Assembly: GCF_025821665.1 (NCBI RefSeq)
Contig: NZ_JACKSJ010000270.1
Location: forward strand, 1-62,451
Direction of reading: 5' to 3'
Length of the DNA: 62,451 nt
From: [Mycobacterium] manitobense
GTDB lineage: Bacteria; Actinomycetota; Actinomycetes; Mycobacteriales; Mycobacteriaceae
Shown here: in pieces, positions 16,531 through 25,144 of the stretch
Position numbering within the stretch: position 1 is the first letter of the stretch
Layout of the letters: each line of letters opens with the position of its first letter
Position numbers and translations under genes: made by a program
The notes under the pieces: generated by a model
What the model was told of the DNA's origin: nothing
Databases searched by the model: none
What the model saw: only the letters and a program-made list of their open reading frames with translations

Positions 16531-17649
16531 TCACTCGCGCCCGGGGCCGCACGGGCCGGCAGGAACGGGCCCTTCGATCACCGGCCGTCCGTCTGGCTGG
16601 CCCGACATCCAGGTGTTCCACGTGCCTTCGTAGAAGGGACCTGGGTGCCCGGCCATCTCGTAGAAGCCCTGCGGGTCATACACCTTCGTCTCGGGAAACG
16701 GCCACGGGCACGCTACGGAGGTCGCGAGCTTTCCCGCCCGCAGGATCATGAACCCGCCCCCGTACACCGCGATGTAGGAGAGGCTCAGAGCGCTGATCAT
16801 GATGATGAACGACGCGAGTGCGGGTTTGGTGGGAAGCATGCGCAGCCGTTGCGCGAGCTTCTCGGCGTGCGTGCGGCCGGTGTCGTCCCGGTAGATCAGG
16901 ATCGACGCCGCGATCATCATCGACGTCGCGAGGCCGCTTTCCCACAGGAGGGGGAACTGGTTGTACTGGCCGGCGAAGAGGGACCCGAACTCGGGTACCT
17001 GCGTGTAGGCGTACACGCGCTTGCTGACGCAGAAGACCTCGACGACGGCGTCCAGGGCGAAGCCGATCGCGAAGGTGATGGCGCTGAGGGTGATCAACGG
17101 ATGACGCCACACGAAGCTGTCGACCGAACGGCCTCTCTGGAGCCGCTGCAGGAGGGGAATTGCGACGAAGGCGGGGATGATCAACACCGAGGCGTAAGCA
17201 ATGCAGACGAACGGCTCGACCAGGGGTGCCAGCGATACCCACGGCCAGTCAACCGGGTAGTGCCACAGATCCGGGCTGAAGGCCGAGTACGACACCCAGT
17301 TGGCGAACGGATCGAGCCACACGAGGACCGTTCCCGCGAGCACCATGAGCAGATACGGGTGCTTAGGGTGCCTTTGCCAGCTATAGGCGAAGGCGGCGAC
17401 GCCCACCACCATCATCACGGTTGTCCAGATGTTGCACAGTGCGGCCCAGTTCGCCAGCCCGGCCACCGATTCACGCGCTTCATCGCTGACGTCCGGGTTC
17501 GCGATCCGCGCTTCGCCGGCTCCGACCTGGCCGTTGAGTCCGATCAGGACCAGCATCCCGATGGCGAACAACCACCACAGCACCTTGATCGTGGTGTCCG
17601 CACGCGCATCGGGGTCGGCGGGCGTTCGATGCGTCTGCTGATCTGTCAT
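16531..17649 (-). CDS. AveC-like (spirocyclase family) polytopic membrane protein
   Basis: A 372-aa integral membrane protein with about 7-8 hydrophobic helices. It resembles the actinobacterial AveC-like family: WLDPFANWVSYSAFSP after the third helix and the C-terminal VYDPQGFYEMAGHPGPFYEGTW. AveC itself forms the spiroketal of avermectin and dehydrates it. The mycobacterial relatives have no assigned substrate. It is first in a unit with the VWA and CbbQ genes, behind a consensus promoter. An alternative is an uncharacterised membrane enzyme of another family. Confidence 0.65.
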   Translation of the reverse strand: MTDQQTHRTPADPDARADTTIKVLWWLFAIGMLVLIGLNGQVGAGEARIANPDVSDEARESVAGLANWAALCNIWTTVMMVVGVAAFAYSWQRHPKHPYLLMVLAGTVLVWLDPFANWVSYSAFSPDLWHYPVDWPWVSLAPLVEPFVCIAYASVLIIPAFVAIPLLQRLQRGRSVDSFVWRHPLITLSAITFAIGFALDAVVEVFCVSKRVYAYTQVPEFGSLFAGQYNQFPLLWESGLATSMMIAASILIYRDDTGRTHAEKLAQRLRMLPTKPALASFIIMISALSLSYIAVYGGGFMILRAGKLATSVACPWPFPETKVYDPQGFYEMAGHPGPFYEGTWNTWMSGQPDGRPVIEGPVPAGPCGPGRE

Positions 17650-17705
17650 GGCTGGCGGCCTCACCCAACGTCGGAATGGTCCCGCTGTGGCTCAGCGGCG
17701 GACCA

Positions 17706-17735
17706 TGTCTATCCCGTTTCACTGTCATATGTCAA
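17706..17735 (-). promoter_or_regulatory. SigA-type promoter of the aveC-like operon
   Basis: On the minus strand a perfect -35 TTGACA (17735 to 17730) is followed by 18 nt and -10 TAGACA (17711 to 17706). The -35 is inside repeat A. The predicted leader to ATG 17649 is about 50 nt. Confidence 0.65.
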
Positions 17736-17741
17736 CGAAAT
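17721..17741 (+). promoter_or_regulatory. Operator repeat A (21 bp) near the aveC-like gene
   Basis: This 21-bp element shares 19 positions with repeat B in opposite orientation. Its core reads TGTCATAyGTCArCGAAAT. It overlaps the -35 and spacer of the aveC-like promoter and is a likely TetR binding site. Confidence 0.6.
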
Positions 17742-17832
17742 CTTGTAGGCGCACTACGCGACGTTCCGCGTCCCATGTTGGTTTCCCATGCAATAGGCTC
17801 TGCGGCTCCTCGCGGCCGCGATGGGCCTAAGC

Positions 17833-17853
17833 ATTTCGCTGACGTATGACAGT
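17833..17853 (-). promoter_or_regulatory. Operator repeat B (21 bp) near tetR
   Basis: Inverted copy of repeat A with two transitions. It lies 30-50 bp before the GTG of tetR, over its expected -35. CACAAT at 17871-17876 with 6 nt to GTG 17883 would give a leaderless start under control of this site. Confidence 0.6.
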
Positions 17854-17882
17854 CATCTGCCTCTGTCCTGCACAATGGAGGC

Positions 17883-18503
17883 GTGCCAGAGAGCCCGAAC
17901 GGACGCGAAGCCCAGCGCCGTCAGACACGGGAACGGGTGCTCGACGCTGCGGTCGTCGAGTTCAAACGCAACGGAACCGCCGCCGCCGACATCAACGCCG
18001 TCGTCGCCGCAGCGGGAGTCGCCCGGTCGACCTTCTACTTCCACTTTCCCACCAAAGAGCACGTGCTGCTGGAACTGATCCGCCGCGAAGAGGCCCACGT
18101 GGCGCGAGAACTGAGCCGATTCCTCGACGAGCCGCACGACCTACCCGCCATGTTGACCGAGATCGTCCGGCTGGTCATGGACCTGGAATCTCGCTGGAAC
18201 GGCAGCCTCTTCCGAGATGTAATCGGCCTCTACTTCTCACCGACCCGCCCAGACGACGACGAGTGGACCGATCACCCTGTGATCGTGTTGCTCGCCGCCG
18301 AGATCCTTCGCGCCCGTAATCGCGGCGAGGTACATGCCGACGTCGACGCCTTTCCCAGTTCCGTCTTCTTCCTGCTCGGCCTCTACGCGCTGTTCACCAC
18401 CACCCGCCACACGACACCCGGCCGGGATGCTCTCCTGTCGAAGTACGTGGCCAGCGCGCTTCGCAGCCTGCTACCCGACAGATCTCCTGACCGAAGACCG
18501 TGA
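17883..18503 (+). CDS. TetR-family regulator, divergent from the aveC-like operon
   Basis: A 206-aa TetR protein. The N-terminal HTH reads ADINAVVAAAGVARSTFYFHFPTKEHVLLELI, and the C-terminal ligand domain is variable. GTG 17883 starts the conserved region; an ATG at 17875 is out of frame. GGAGG ends one base before GTG, too close to act as a Shine-Dalgarno, so a leaderless message is more likely. The paired 21-bp repeats in the spacer suggest it represses both itself and the AveC/VWA/CbbQ unit. Confidence 0.88.
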   Translation: MPESPNGREAQRRQTRERVLDAAVVEFKRNGTAAADINAVVAAAGVARSTFYFHFPTKEHVLLELIRREEAHVARELSRFLDEPHDLPAMLTEIVRLVMDLESRWNGSLFRDVIGLYFSPTRPDDDEWTDHPVIVLLAAEILRARNRGEVHADVDAFPSSVFFLLGLYALFTTTRHTTPGRDALLSKYVASALRSLLPDRSPDRRP

Positions 18504-18525
18504 ACGCGGCGCCGCGTTGTTCGAG

Positions 18526-19692
18526 TTATACGACCCGGCCCGCAGCGAACACCTCATCGAGCAGGTCGAGCACTGCCTGCCACGCTCGTGTCGACGCCAG
18601 AGCGTGGTGTCCTACGCCGGGCACAGTGGCAGCACTGTCGCCCGTCGATGAGCCGACAACTTGATTGGGATCGGCCCAGAAAGCGTGCTCGGCTCCGCCA
18701 TAGATGTTGACACGCCAGTCAACTCCGGCGTTCTGAAGTGCGCCGCCGAACTCTATGAGTTGAGCGGGAGTGCATAGTGGGTCTTCGGAACCTGTGCACA
18801 GCAGGAAGGCGCCGCCCACGCCGGCCCAATCCTCGGTGCGGGCAGTCGGCACACCTGGATGGATCGCGGCCAGTGCCTTGAAAGGAACCTTGGCCCTGGC
18901 AAGTTCGAGCATGATCGAGCCACCGGCGCCGTAGCCGAGCGCGGCGAGCTGGTCGTGGTCGACGCCGGGTACATCGAGTAGGACGTCGAGCGCAGCACGG
19001 CCGATCGCGTGCATGCGCGGCGGGTCGGCCAGCAATGGCATGACGCGAGCCAGCATCGCCTGCGGATCGCCGAAATACGTCCGGCCGGCGTGATAGTCCA
19101 TCGCGAGGGTGATGTAACCGTGCTCGGCGAGAATGTCGGCGCGTCCGCGTTGATAGTCCTCGAGACCGATCCCGTCATGTCCGATGAGCACAGCTGGCGA
19201 CGGGCCCGTGCCAGGCGGCCGCGCCAAGTGGGCGATCATCGTCAATCCGTCGACCTCGTAGGTGATTTCGCGTGTGACGATCATTCGATGAGCGTACTGA
19301 AGCTCGGTGCGAGCCTGGCCCGTGTTCGCCCGAAGCTGATCGGCAAGTGGAAGCAAGGCTGACGGAGTTGGCTCGCCCCCGGGGGCTGCCCTGGCCAGCC
19401 TCGAGCCGTCGGCCCTCGACGCTCTCACTTGTAGGCCGAATACGCGGGTCCGGTGGTACAGGACCGCAGCGGCGATGATGACCTCGACTGCCGCGAGTGT
19501 GGTGGCCAGGGCCATGACCGTCGAATGCTGAACGGGCGCATCTGCGTTGATACCGCCCCCGTGGTGATGCGTCGCCGATACAGGCGTATGGCTGGCGATT
19601 ATTGCAAGGTTCATCAGCGCAACCAGGACCCAGGCCCGCAGCGTGCCGCGAGCCCAAAGGTCACGCGCGCAGAACAAACACGCGGCGAGCAT
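18526..19692 (-). CDS. Membrane-anchored dienelactone hydrolase-like protein (possible fusion)
   Basis: One open frame joins an N-terminal membrane part (three hydrophobic helices around a His-rich SATHHHGGG loop) to a C-terminal 252-aa DLH domain starting at an internal ATG, 19284 (MIVTREITYEVDGL). The fold is clear (VLIGHDGIGLEDYQRGRADILAEHG, GAEHAFW), and Asp/His positions exist, but the nucleophile elbow reads GYGAGG, with Gly where Cys/Ser belongs. Start ATG 19692 is uncertain (GTG 19695 or 19698 also possible). It may be two genes, with the DLH starting at 19284. Confidence 0.6.
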   Translation of the reverse strand: MLAACLFCARDLWARGTLRAWVLVALMNLAIIASHTPVSATHHHGGGINADAPVQHSTVMALATTLAAVEVIIAAAVLYHRTRVFGLQVRASRADGSRLARAAPGGEPTPSALLPLADQLRANTGQARTELQYAHRMIVTREITYEVDGLTMIAHLARPPGTGPSPAVLIGHDGIGLEDYQRGRADILAEHGYITLAMDYHAGRTYFGDPQAMLARVMPLLADPPRMHAIGRAALDVLLDVPGVDHDQLAALGYGAGGSIMLELARAKVPFKALAAIHPGVPTARTEDWAGVGGAFLLCTGSEDPLCTPAQLIEFGGALQNAGVDWRVNIYGGAEHAFWADPNQVVGSSTGDSAATVPGVGHHALASTRAWQAVLDLLDEVFAAGRVV

Positions 19693-20284
19693 CACCACAG
19701 TCAGTGCGGTCGCCGCGATGCTCGTCGTGTTCGTAAGCGAAAAGCTGGAAACAGGGCCGACTTTTCCGTGTGGCCTCCGATCACGACGTAACTGGCTGTG
19801 CGTTGTGGAGTGCCGCGAATTGGCGCTCGAGCTCTCGGGCCGCACTGCTGCGCCAGCTCTCGGCCAACGACTACGACATCGGATCGGGGAAGATGTCTTC
19901 CTCCCCGATCTGCAGTCCACCCAACATGGCGCACGGGCAAGCAGCTCAACCAGCCCTGAGAAACTGGTATCGAGAATTCGTTGCTTGCAGAAACAACAGC
20001 AAACCGCATATTCGAAGACAGATTCCGGCAAGATGCGACAGATAGAGGGCTTGAGCTGGGCCTTCGATAGGGACGGCGCCATAATCGATACTGACGTCGA
20101 TATATGCACTCAAGCGAATGTGCGACGAAGGAGTCCAAAGCCTTCCCGGGCTTTGTGAACCAGACCTACACTTGGGTGACAGCAAAGTGACTAAACGTGG
20201 CTCGGCCCACGCATCCGCCGATTGACTCAGCGCTACCCGTGGCGCACGGGCTCTGGAATCGAAACAACGGAGGGAACACCGCTC
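19693..20284. other. 592-bp stretch without a convincing gene, lower GC
   Basis: GC is visibly lower than the neighbours (AT-rich around 19975-20110). Several overlapping frames stay open on both strands but none has codon use, a start site or a family signature that I trust. The minus-strand frame running into the membrane/DLH gene is open up to 20109. No insertion-sequence ends or tRNA were seen. It may be decayed or foreign DNA. Confidence 0.4.
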
Positions 20285-20662
20285 ATGGCCGAATTTGCGC
20301 GTTGCGTGGCCGCGAGCGCGGTTCTTGCAGCTGCTGCCGTCGGGATCGCCAGCCCAGCTTCCGCAGAACCGCCCAGCGGGGCCTATAGGGCGATGACCAT
20401 GGAGGGAACCATGGTGATGCCCGGTCAAACGGCCACTTGGACGTTGATGCCTTGCGGTGCGGACTGCACGAACTTGACAAGTGACTACGCACCGAAACGG
20501 GTCGAGTTGCGTATGAACGGCAGTACATGGACGGGAACGTTCCAACTGAAAGACCCGAACGGGACGCTCGTCACTTGCACAAGAACGTTTGATCCGGGAC
20601 GCCCGAGTGCTGTGGACAATTGTCCAGGCAACTTCACGAATTGGGTCCTGACCAAGAACTGA
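20285..20662 (+). CDS. Small secreted protein with signal peptide
   Basis: A 125-aa protein. Residues 1-27 form a Sec signal (AASAVLAAAAVGIASPASA, cleavage before EPPSGAY). The mature part is small and beta-rich with four cysteines (MPCGADCTNL, LVTCTRTF, VDNCPGNF), probably two disulphides. ATG 20285 is supported by GGAGGG at 20270-20275; the longer frame from 20222 would bury the signal. It resembles a recurring mycobacterial exported-protein family of unknown function. Confidence 0.75.
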   Translation: MAEFARCVAASAVLAAAAVGIASPASAEPPSGAYRAMTMEGTMVMPGQTATWTLMPCGADCTNLTSDYAPKRVELRMNGSTWTGTFQLKDPNGTLVTCTRTFDPGRPSAVDNCPGNFTNWVLTKN

Positions 20663-20786
20663 CGCAGTCCGTTACTCCAAAGCGCTCGTGACCGCCGACC
20701 ATCGACGCGACGAATCCGCTCGGGGGTCGACTCTCGGGGTTCGTCAGCCGCGTCACGGCGGAACCCAGCCAGCACTCGCGCGACTC

Positions 20787-20821
20787 TTGACATCGCCCGT
20801 CACTTGTCGTAGGCATAAGAC
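20787..20821 (+). promoter_or_regulatory. Consensus leaderless promoter of cyp130
   Basis: TTGACA 20787-20792, a 17-nt spacer, TAGGCA 20810-20815, then 6 nt to ATG 20822. Spacing is ideal for a SigA promoter starting at the ATG. Confidence 0.65.
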
Positions 20822-22063
20822 ATGACAGCGACTTTGTCTCACGAGTCAGCGGCGCACTTCGAGCTCGCCGACGCCGAGACCTGGCCGGACCCGTGGCCGA
20901 TGTACCGCGCGCTGCGGGATCACGACCCGGTGCACCACGTGATCCCCCGCGGCCAGCCCGAGCACGACTACTACGTGCTCTCCCGGCACGCCGACATCTT
21001 CACCGCGGCCCGCGATCACGAGACCTTCTCGTCGGCCCAGGGCTTGACCGTGAACTACGGCGAGCTCGAATTGATCGGCCTGCAGGACAATCCGCCGATG
21101 GTCATGCAGGACCCGCCCGTGCACACCGAGTTCCGCAGACTCGTGTCACGAGGTTTCACCCCGCGGCAGGTGGAGGCCGTCGAGCCGAAGGTCCGCCAGT
21201 TCGTCGTGGAGCGCATCGAGGGGTTGCGCTCCAACGGCGGCGGGGACATCGTCGCCGAGCTTTTCAAACCGCTGCCGTCGATGGTCGTCGCCCACTACCT
21301 CGGAGTGCCGGAGGCCGACCGCCACCAGTTCGACGGATGGACCGACGCGATCGTCGCCGCCAACACCGCCGAGGGCGGGCTCGGCGGCGCGCTGGAGACG
21401 CTCGGCGACTCCCTCGGCGCGATGATGGCTTACTTCACCGCCCTGATCGAACGCAGGCGCGTCGAACCCGAGGACGACACGGTGTCCCACCTCGTCGCGG
21501 CCGGCGTCGGCGCCGACGGTGACATCGCGGGTGTGCTGTCGATCCTGGCCTTCACGTTCACGATGGTCACCGGCGGCAACGACACCACCACCGGAATGCT
21601 CGGCGGCGCAACCCAACTCCTGCACCAGCGGCCCGACCAGCGCAGGCTGCTCGTTGAGAACCCCGAACTGATCCCTGAGTCCGTCGACGAGTTCCTGCGA
21701 CTCACCTCCCCCGTCCAGATGCTCGGCCGCACCGTGACCCGGGACGTCACCATCGGTGACACCACCATCCCCGAGGGCCGCCGCGCGATGTTCCTCTACG
21801 GCTCGGGCAACCGCGACGAACGCCAGTACGGCGACGACGCAGGCGAACTCGACGTCACCCGCCGGCCGCGCAACATCCTGACCTTCAGCCACGGCGCACA
21901 TCACTGCCTGGGCGCCGCGGCGGCGCGCATGCAGTCTCGGGTGACACTCGAGGAGTTGCTCACCCGCATCCCCGAATTCGAGGTGGACGAGTCGGGCGTC
22001 GTGTGGGCCGGCGGCAGCTACGTGCGGCGCCCGCTGTCCGTGCCGTTCACCGTCACCGCCTGA
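20822..22063 (+). CDS. cyp130: Cytochrome P450 CYP130
   Basis: A 413-aa soluble P450 that follows Mtb CYP130 (Rv1256c) nearly end to end. The I-helix oxygen motif is MVTGGNDTTTG, the ExxR motif is EFLR, and the haem-ligand loop FSHGAHHCLGAA places the axial cysteine at residue 362. CYP130 binds azoles and N-dealkylates dextromethorphan in vitro; its natural substrate is unknown. The downstream tetR overlaps by one base (TGATG), implying coupled expression. Confidence 0.95.
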   Translation: MTATLSHESAAHFELADAETWPDPWPMYRALRDHDPVHHVIPRGQPEHDYYVLSRHADIFTAARDHETFSSAQGLTVNYGELELIGLQDNPPMVMQDPPVHTEFRRLVSRGFTPRQVEAVEPKVRQFVVERIEGLRSNGGGDIVAELFKPLPSMVVAHYLGVPEADRHQFDGWTDAIVAANTAEGGLGGALETLGDSLGAMMAYFTALIERRRVEPEDDTVSHLVAAGVGADGDIAGVLSILAFTFTMVTGGNDTTTGMLGGATQLLHQRPDQRRLLVENPELIPESVDEFLRLTSPVQMLGRTVTRDVTIGDTTIPEGRRAMFLYGSGNRDERQYGDDAGELDVTRRPRNILTFSHGAHHCLGAAAARMQSRVTLEELLTRIPEFEVDESGVVWAGGSYVRRPLSVPFTVTA

Positions 22064-22644
22064 TGCCGGGCGACTGGCTGGCCGACCGGCGCACCGAGGT
22101 CGCCGCCGACCGCATCCTCGACGCCGCGGAGCAGCTGTTCGCCGAACGCGACGCCGCCACCGTCGGTATGCACGACATCGCCAAGGCCGCAGGATGTTCG
22201 AGGGCCACGCTGTACCGGTACTTCGAGAACCGCGACGCGCTGCACGCATCGTATGTGCACCGCGAGGCCCAGCGGCTCTACCAGGAGTTGGCGCGTCGGG
22301 TGGGCGGACTGACCGACCCGGCGGAGCGGTTGGTCGAAGGAGTGCTGACCGCGGTCACCAGCGTCCGCGACAGCCCGGCGATGTCATCGTGGTTCGCCTC
22401 GACGGAGCGGCCGATCGGCGGTCAGATGGCCGAGCAGTCGGAGGTCGTCAAGGCACTCGTCGAGTCGTTCGTCAAGGCGCTGGGCGTCGACGACGATGAC
22501 GACGTCGAGCGGCGGGCGCGCTGGCTGGTGCGGGTGCTGACGTCGCTGCTGATGTTCCCCGGCCGCGACGAGGCCGACGAACGGGCGATGCTGACCCAGT
22601 TCGTGGTGCCGACGGTGGTGCCGGCGAACGAAGCGAGGCGCTGA
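22063..22644 (+). CDS. TetR-family regulator (Rv1255c homologue)
   Basis: A 193-aa TetR regulator with HTH TVGMHDIAKAAGCSRATLYRYFENRDAL. It is co-transcribed with cyp130 and probably tunes that operon, although no obvious palindromic operator was found upstream of cyp130. Its stop codon abuts the stop of the convergent sulfatase gene with no spacer. Confidence 0.88.
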   Translation: MPGDWLADRRTEVAADRILDAAEQLFAERDAATVGMHDIAKAAGCSRATLYRYFENRDALHASYVHREAQRLYQELARRVGGLTDPAERLVEGVLTAVTSVRDSPAMSSWFASTERPIGGQMAEQSEVVKALVESFVKALGVDDDDDVERRARWLVRVLTSLLMFPGRDEADERAMLTQFVVPTVVPANEARR

Positions 22645-25008
22645 CTACTGCCGTGCCATCGCCACCCGGAAGCGCTCCTCGGGGTCGATGTAGTGGTCGG
22701 CGTCCTTCGAGTCCTCCCCGAGATCGATGCGCACCCAATCGATCCCGCCGCTGAACCGGCTGGTGTGCGCGGTGTAGTCCGGGCTGACCGTGGTGCCGGA
22801 CTCGTAGCCGACGTCGGTGGTCTCGTCGGCGGAGAAGATGAAGCCCTGCGTCTGGTCGACGCGTCCGCTGCCCACCTCTCTGCCGTCGTAATACAGCGTG
22901 ACGTCGCCGCCCTTGCCCATCCCGCCGCCGTCGTAGGCGAACTCCATCCGGACCTGGACGGTGCCGGACGGAACAGGTTCGGTCGCTTCGACGTCGAACG
23001 ACGTGATGCCCAGAACGTTGTAGTGGAACTTGGCCCGACCGTCCACGGCGTACAGGCTCCAGCCGCCGAATCGTCCGCCCTGGGCGATGATCACACCGTT
23101 GGCGCCGCCGTCGGGGATGGTCACTTCGGAGGTGACAGCGAACGACTTGTTCTTGATGTCGACGACGCTGTTCTCCGACAATCGGCCCATGCCCGGAAAG
23201 AGCATCTGACTGTTGCCCTTGATCAGCGACGGTCGGCCCGCCGAGGTGGGATTGATCCGCTCGATCTGCCGATCGTCGAGCGGTAGCACGTTGTACTTGA
23301 CCGCCTCGATCAGCCAGAGCCGTTGCAACTCATGCAGTTTCTCCGGGTTCTCCACCGAAAGGTCGTTCGCCTGGGTCCAGTCGACGTTGCCGTCGTAGAG
23401 CTCCCAGACGTCGTCGTCGAACGCGGGCATGACGGCCCCACCCATCGCCCAGGGTGTGCGGTGTTTGGTCACCGCGCTCCAGCCCTTGTGATAGATACCG
23501 CGGTTGCAGAACATCTCGAAGTACTGGGTCTGATGCCGTTCGGGCGCATCGGCCTCGTTGAAGCTGTACACCATGCTGGTGCCCTCGTACGGGCTCTGCA
23601 GGACACCGTTGACCATCGTGGGCGCGGGTATGCCTGCAGCCTCCAACACAGTGGGTGCCAGATCGATGACGTGACTGAACTGGTTGCGTTGCCCGCCTTT
23701 GTCTTTGATTCCTCTCGGCCAGTGCACTATCGTCCCGTTGCGGGTGCCACCCCAGTGCGACGCCACCTGCTTGGTCCACTGGTAGGGCGTGTCCATCGCC
23801 CACGCCCAGCCGACGGCGTAATGACCGTAGGACCCCTCGCCGCCGAACTCGTCGATCTTCGACATCAGGAACTCGGGCGTCTCGATGCCGGCCATGCCGT
23901 TGAAATTGGCCATCTCGTTGAACGCGCCCTGCAGCGTGCCCTCCGCGGAGGCTCCGTTGTCGCCGATGATCAGGTAGACGAGGGTGTCCTCGAGGACCGC
24001 CCCCAGCGAGTCGAGTAGGCGGCCTACCTGGTGATCGGTGTGCTCCAAGAAGGCGGCGTACACCTCCATCTCGCGCTCGAGCACGGGCTTGAGCGCCGGA
24101 TCCATGTCGTCCCACGCCGGGATCTCCGGATCGCGCGCCGTGAGCACCGCATCCGGCGGAATGACACCGAGTTCCTTCTGCCGCTCGAAGGTGATCTCCC
24201 GCTGGCGATCCCAGCCGTGGGCGAATTTGCCGCGATACTTGTCGATCCACTCGGCGGGCACGTGATGCGGGGCGTGGGTGGCGCCCGGTGCGAAGTACAT
24301 GAAGAACGGCTTGTCCGGAAGCAGCGCCTTCTGCTGGCGTGCCCAGTTGATGGCCTTATCGGTCAGATCCTCGGTCAGGTGGTAGCCCTCGGCCGCGGTC
24401 TTCGGCGGCTCGATCGGCGTGGTGCCCTGGTACAGAGCCGGATCCCACTGGTTGTTCTCCCCGCCGATGAAGCCGTAGAAGTATTCGAACCCGCCACCGC
24501 CCGTCGGCCATGCGGTGAACGGCCCGGCGGGGCTGGTCTGCCAGACGGGAACCTCGTGACACTTGCCGAACTGGGCGGTGGAGTACCCGTTGAGCTTCAG
24601 AGTCAGCGCCAGCGGCGCCTTGGTGTTCGGCAGTACCGAGGTGTATCCCGGTGCCGCCGTAGCCGTCTCGGTGATGTTACCCATGCCGACCGAGTGGTGG
24701 TTGCGCCCGGTCAGCAGCGCCTGCCGGGTCGGTGAGCACAGGGCGGTGGTGTGGAATCGGTTGTACTTCAGCCCACCCGAGGCCAGTTTCTCGAAGTTGG
24801 GCGTCTCACACGGCCCACCGAACGCGCTGCTGGCGCCGAAACCGACGTCGTCGATCAGGATCACGAGCACGTTGGGCGCCCCGTCGGGCGGCCGCACATC
24901 GGCGATCGGCGGATAGCTGGTGTCCGGATCCTTCGCGTCATAGGTGGTGAGACCGATATGGGAGACATCGGGAATCGGCAGGATGTCACGCCGAAGCTCA
25001 GGGGCCAT
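22645..25008 (-). CDS. Type I (formylglycine) arylsulfatase, AtsA-like
   Basis: A 787-aa sulfatase. The formylglycine motif is C91-S-P-T-R followed by QALLTGR, with the metal-binding VILIDDVGFG at 50-58 and the GKCHE, HAPHHVP and DNGAS active-site segments. The last 170 residues form a beta-sandwich (laminin-G-like) domain usual in the long AtsA/AtsD class. No signal peptide is visible, so it is probably cytoplasmic or exported by another route. ATG 25008 is used; the frame to 25203 is low in conservation. It needs a formylglycine-generating enzyme encoded elsewhere. Confidence 0.9.
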   Translation of the reverse strand: MAPELRRDILPIPDVSHIGLTTYDAKDPDTSYPPIADVRPPDGAPNVLVILIDDVGFGASSAFGGPCETPNFEKLASGGLKYNRFHTTALCSPTRQALLTGRNHHSVGMGNITETATAAPGYTSVLPNTKAPLALTLKLNGYSTAQFGKCHEVPVWQTSPAGPFTAWPTGGGGFEYFYGFIGGENNQWDPALYQGTTPIEPPKTAAEGYHLTEDLTDKAINWARQQKALLPDKPFFMYFAPGATHAPHHVPAEWIDKYRGKFAHGWDRQREITFERQKELGVIPPDAVLTARDPEIPAWDDMDPALKPVLEREMEVYAAFLEHTDHQVGRLLDSLGAVLEDTLVYLIIGDNGASAEGTLQGAFNEMANFNGMAGIETPEFLMSKIDEFGGEGSYGHYAVGWAWAMDTPYQWTKQVASHWGGTRNGTIVHWPRGIKDKGGQRNQFSHVIDLAPTVLEAAGIPAPTMVNGVLQSPYEGTSMVYSFNEADAPERHQTQYFEMFCNRGIYHKGWSAVTKHRTPWAMGGAVMPAFDDDVWELYDGNVDWTQANDLSVENPEKLHELQRLWLIEAVKYNVLPLDDRQIERINPTSAGRPSLIKGNSQMLFPGMGRLSENSVVDIKNKSFAVTSEVTIPDGGANGVIIAQGGRFGGWSLYAVDGRAKFHYNVLGITSFDVEATEPVPSGTVQVRMEFAYDGGGMGKGGDVTLYYDGREVGSGRVDQTQGFIFSADETTDVGYESGTTVSPDYTAHTSRFSGGIDWVRIDLGEDSKDADHYIDPEERFRVAMARQ

Positions 25009-25144
25009 GGGGTTCCGATCGACGTAGGCACCACCGCGCGGTGGTCCCGGACCACGCTGTTGTAGCCCGAGGGGCCAAGCGTATGTCCGGCGGCCACGCC
25101 GCCGCCCCGTAATTGACCCGCCGGAAGAAACTATTCGGCCGCCG

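Noticed and set aside
19781..19927. Minus-strand fragment with one internal stop, possible decayed gene
   Set aside because: Only 49 codons and no family I could name; not enough to call a pseudogene.
19946..20545. 199-codon minus-strand frame across the small secreted-protein gene
   Set aside because: It contradicts the signal peptide and ribosome site on the plus strand and has no recognisable features.
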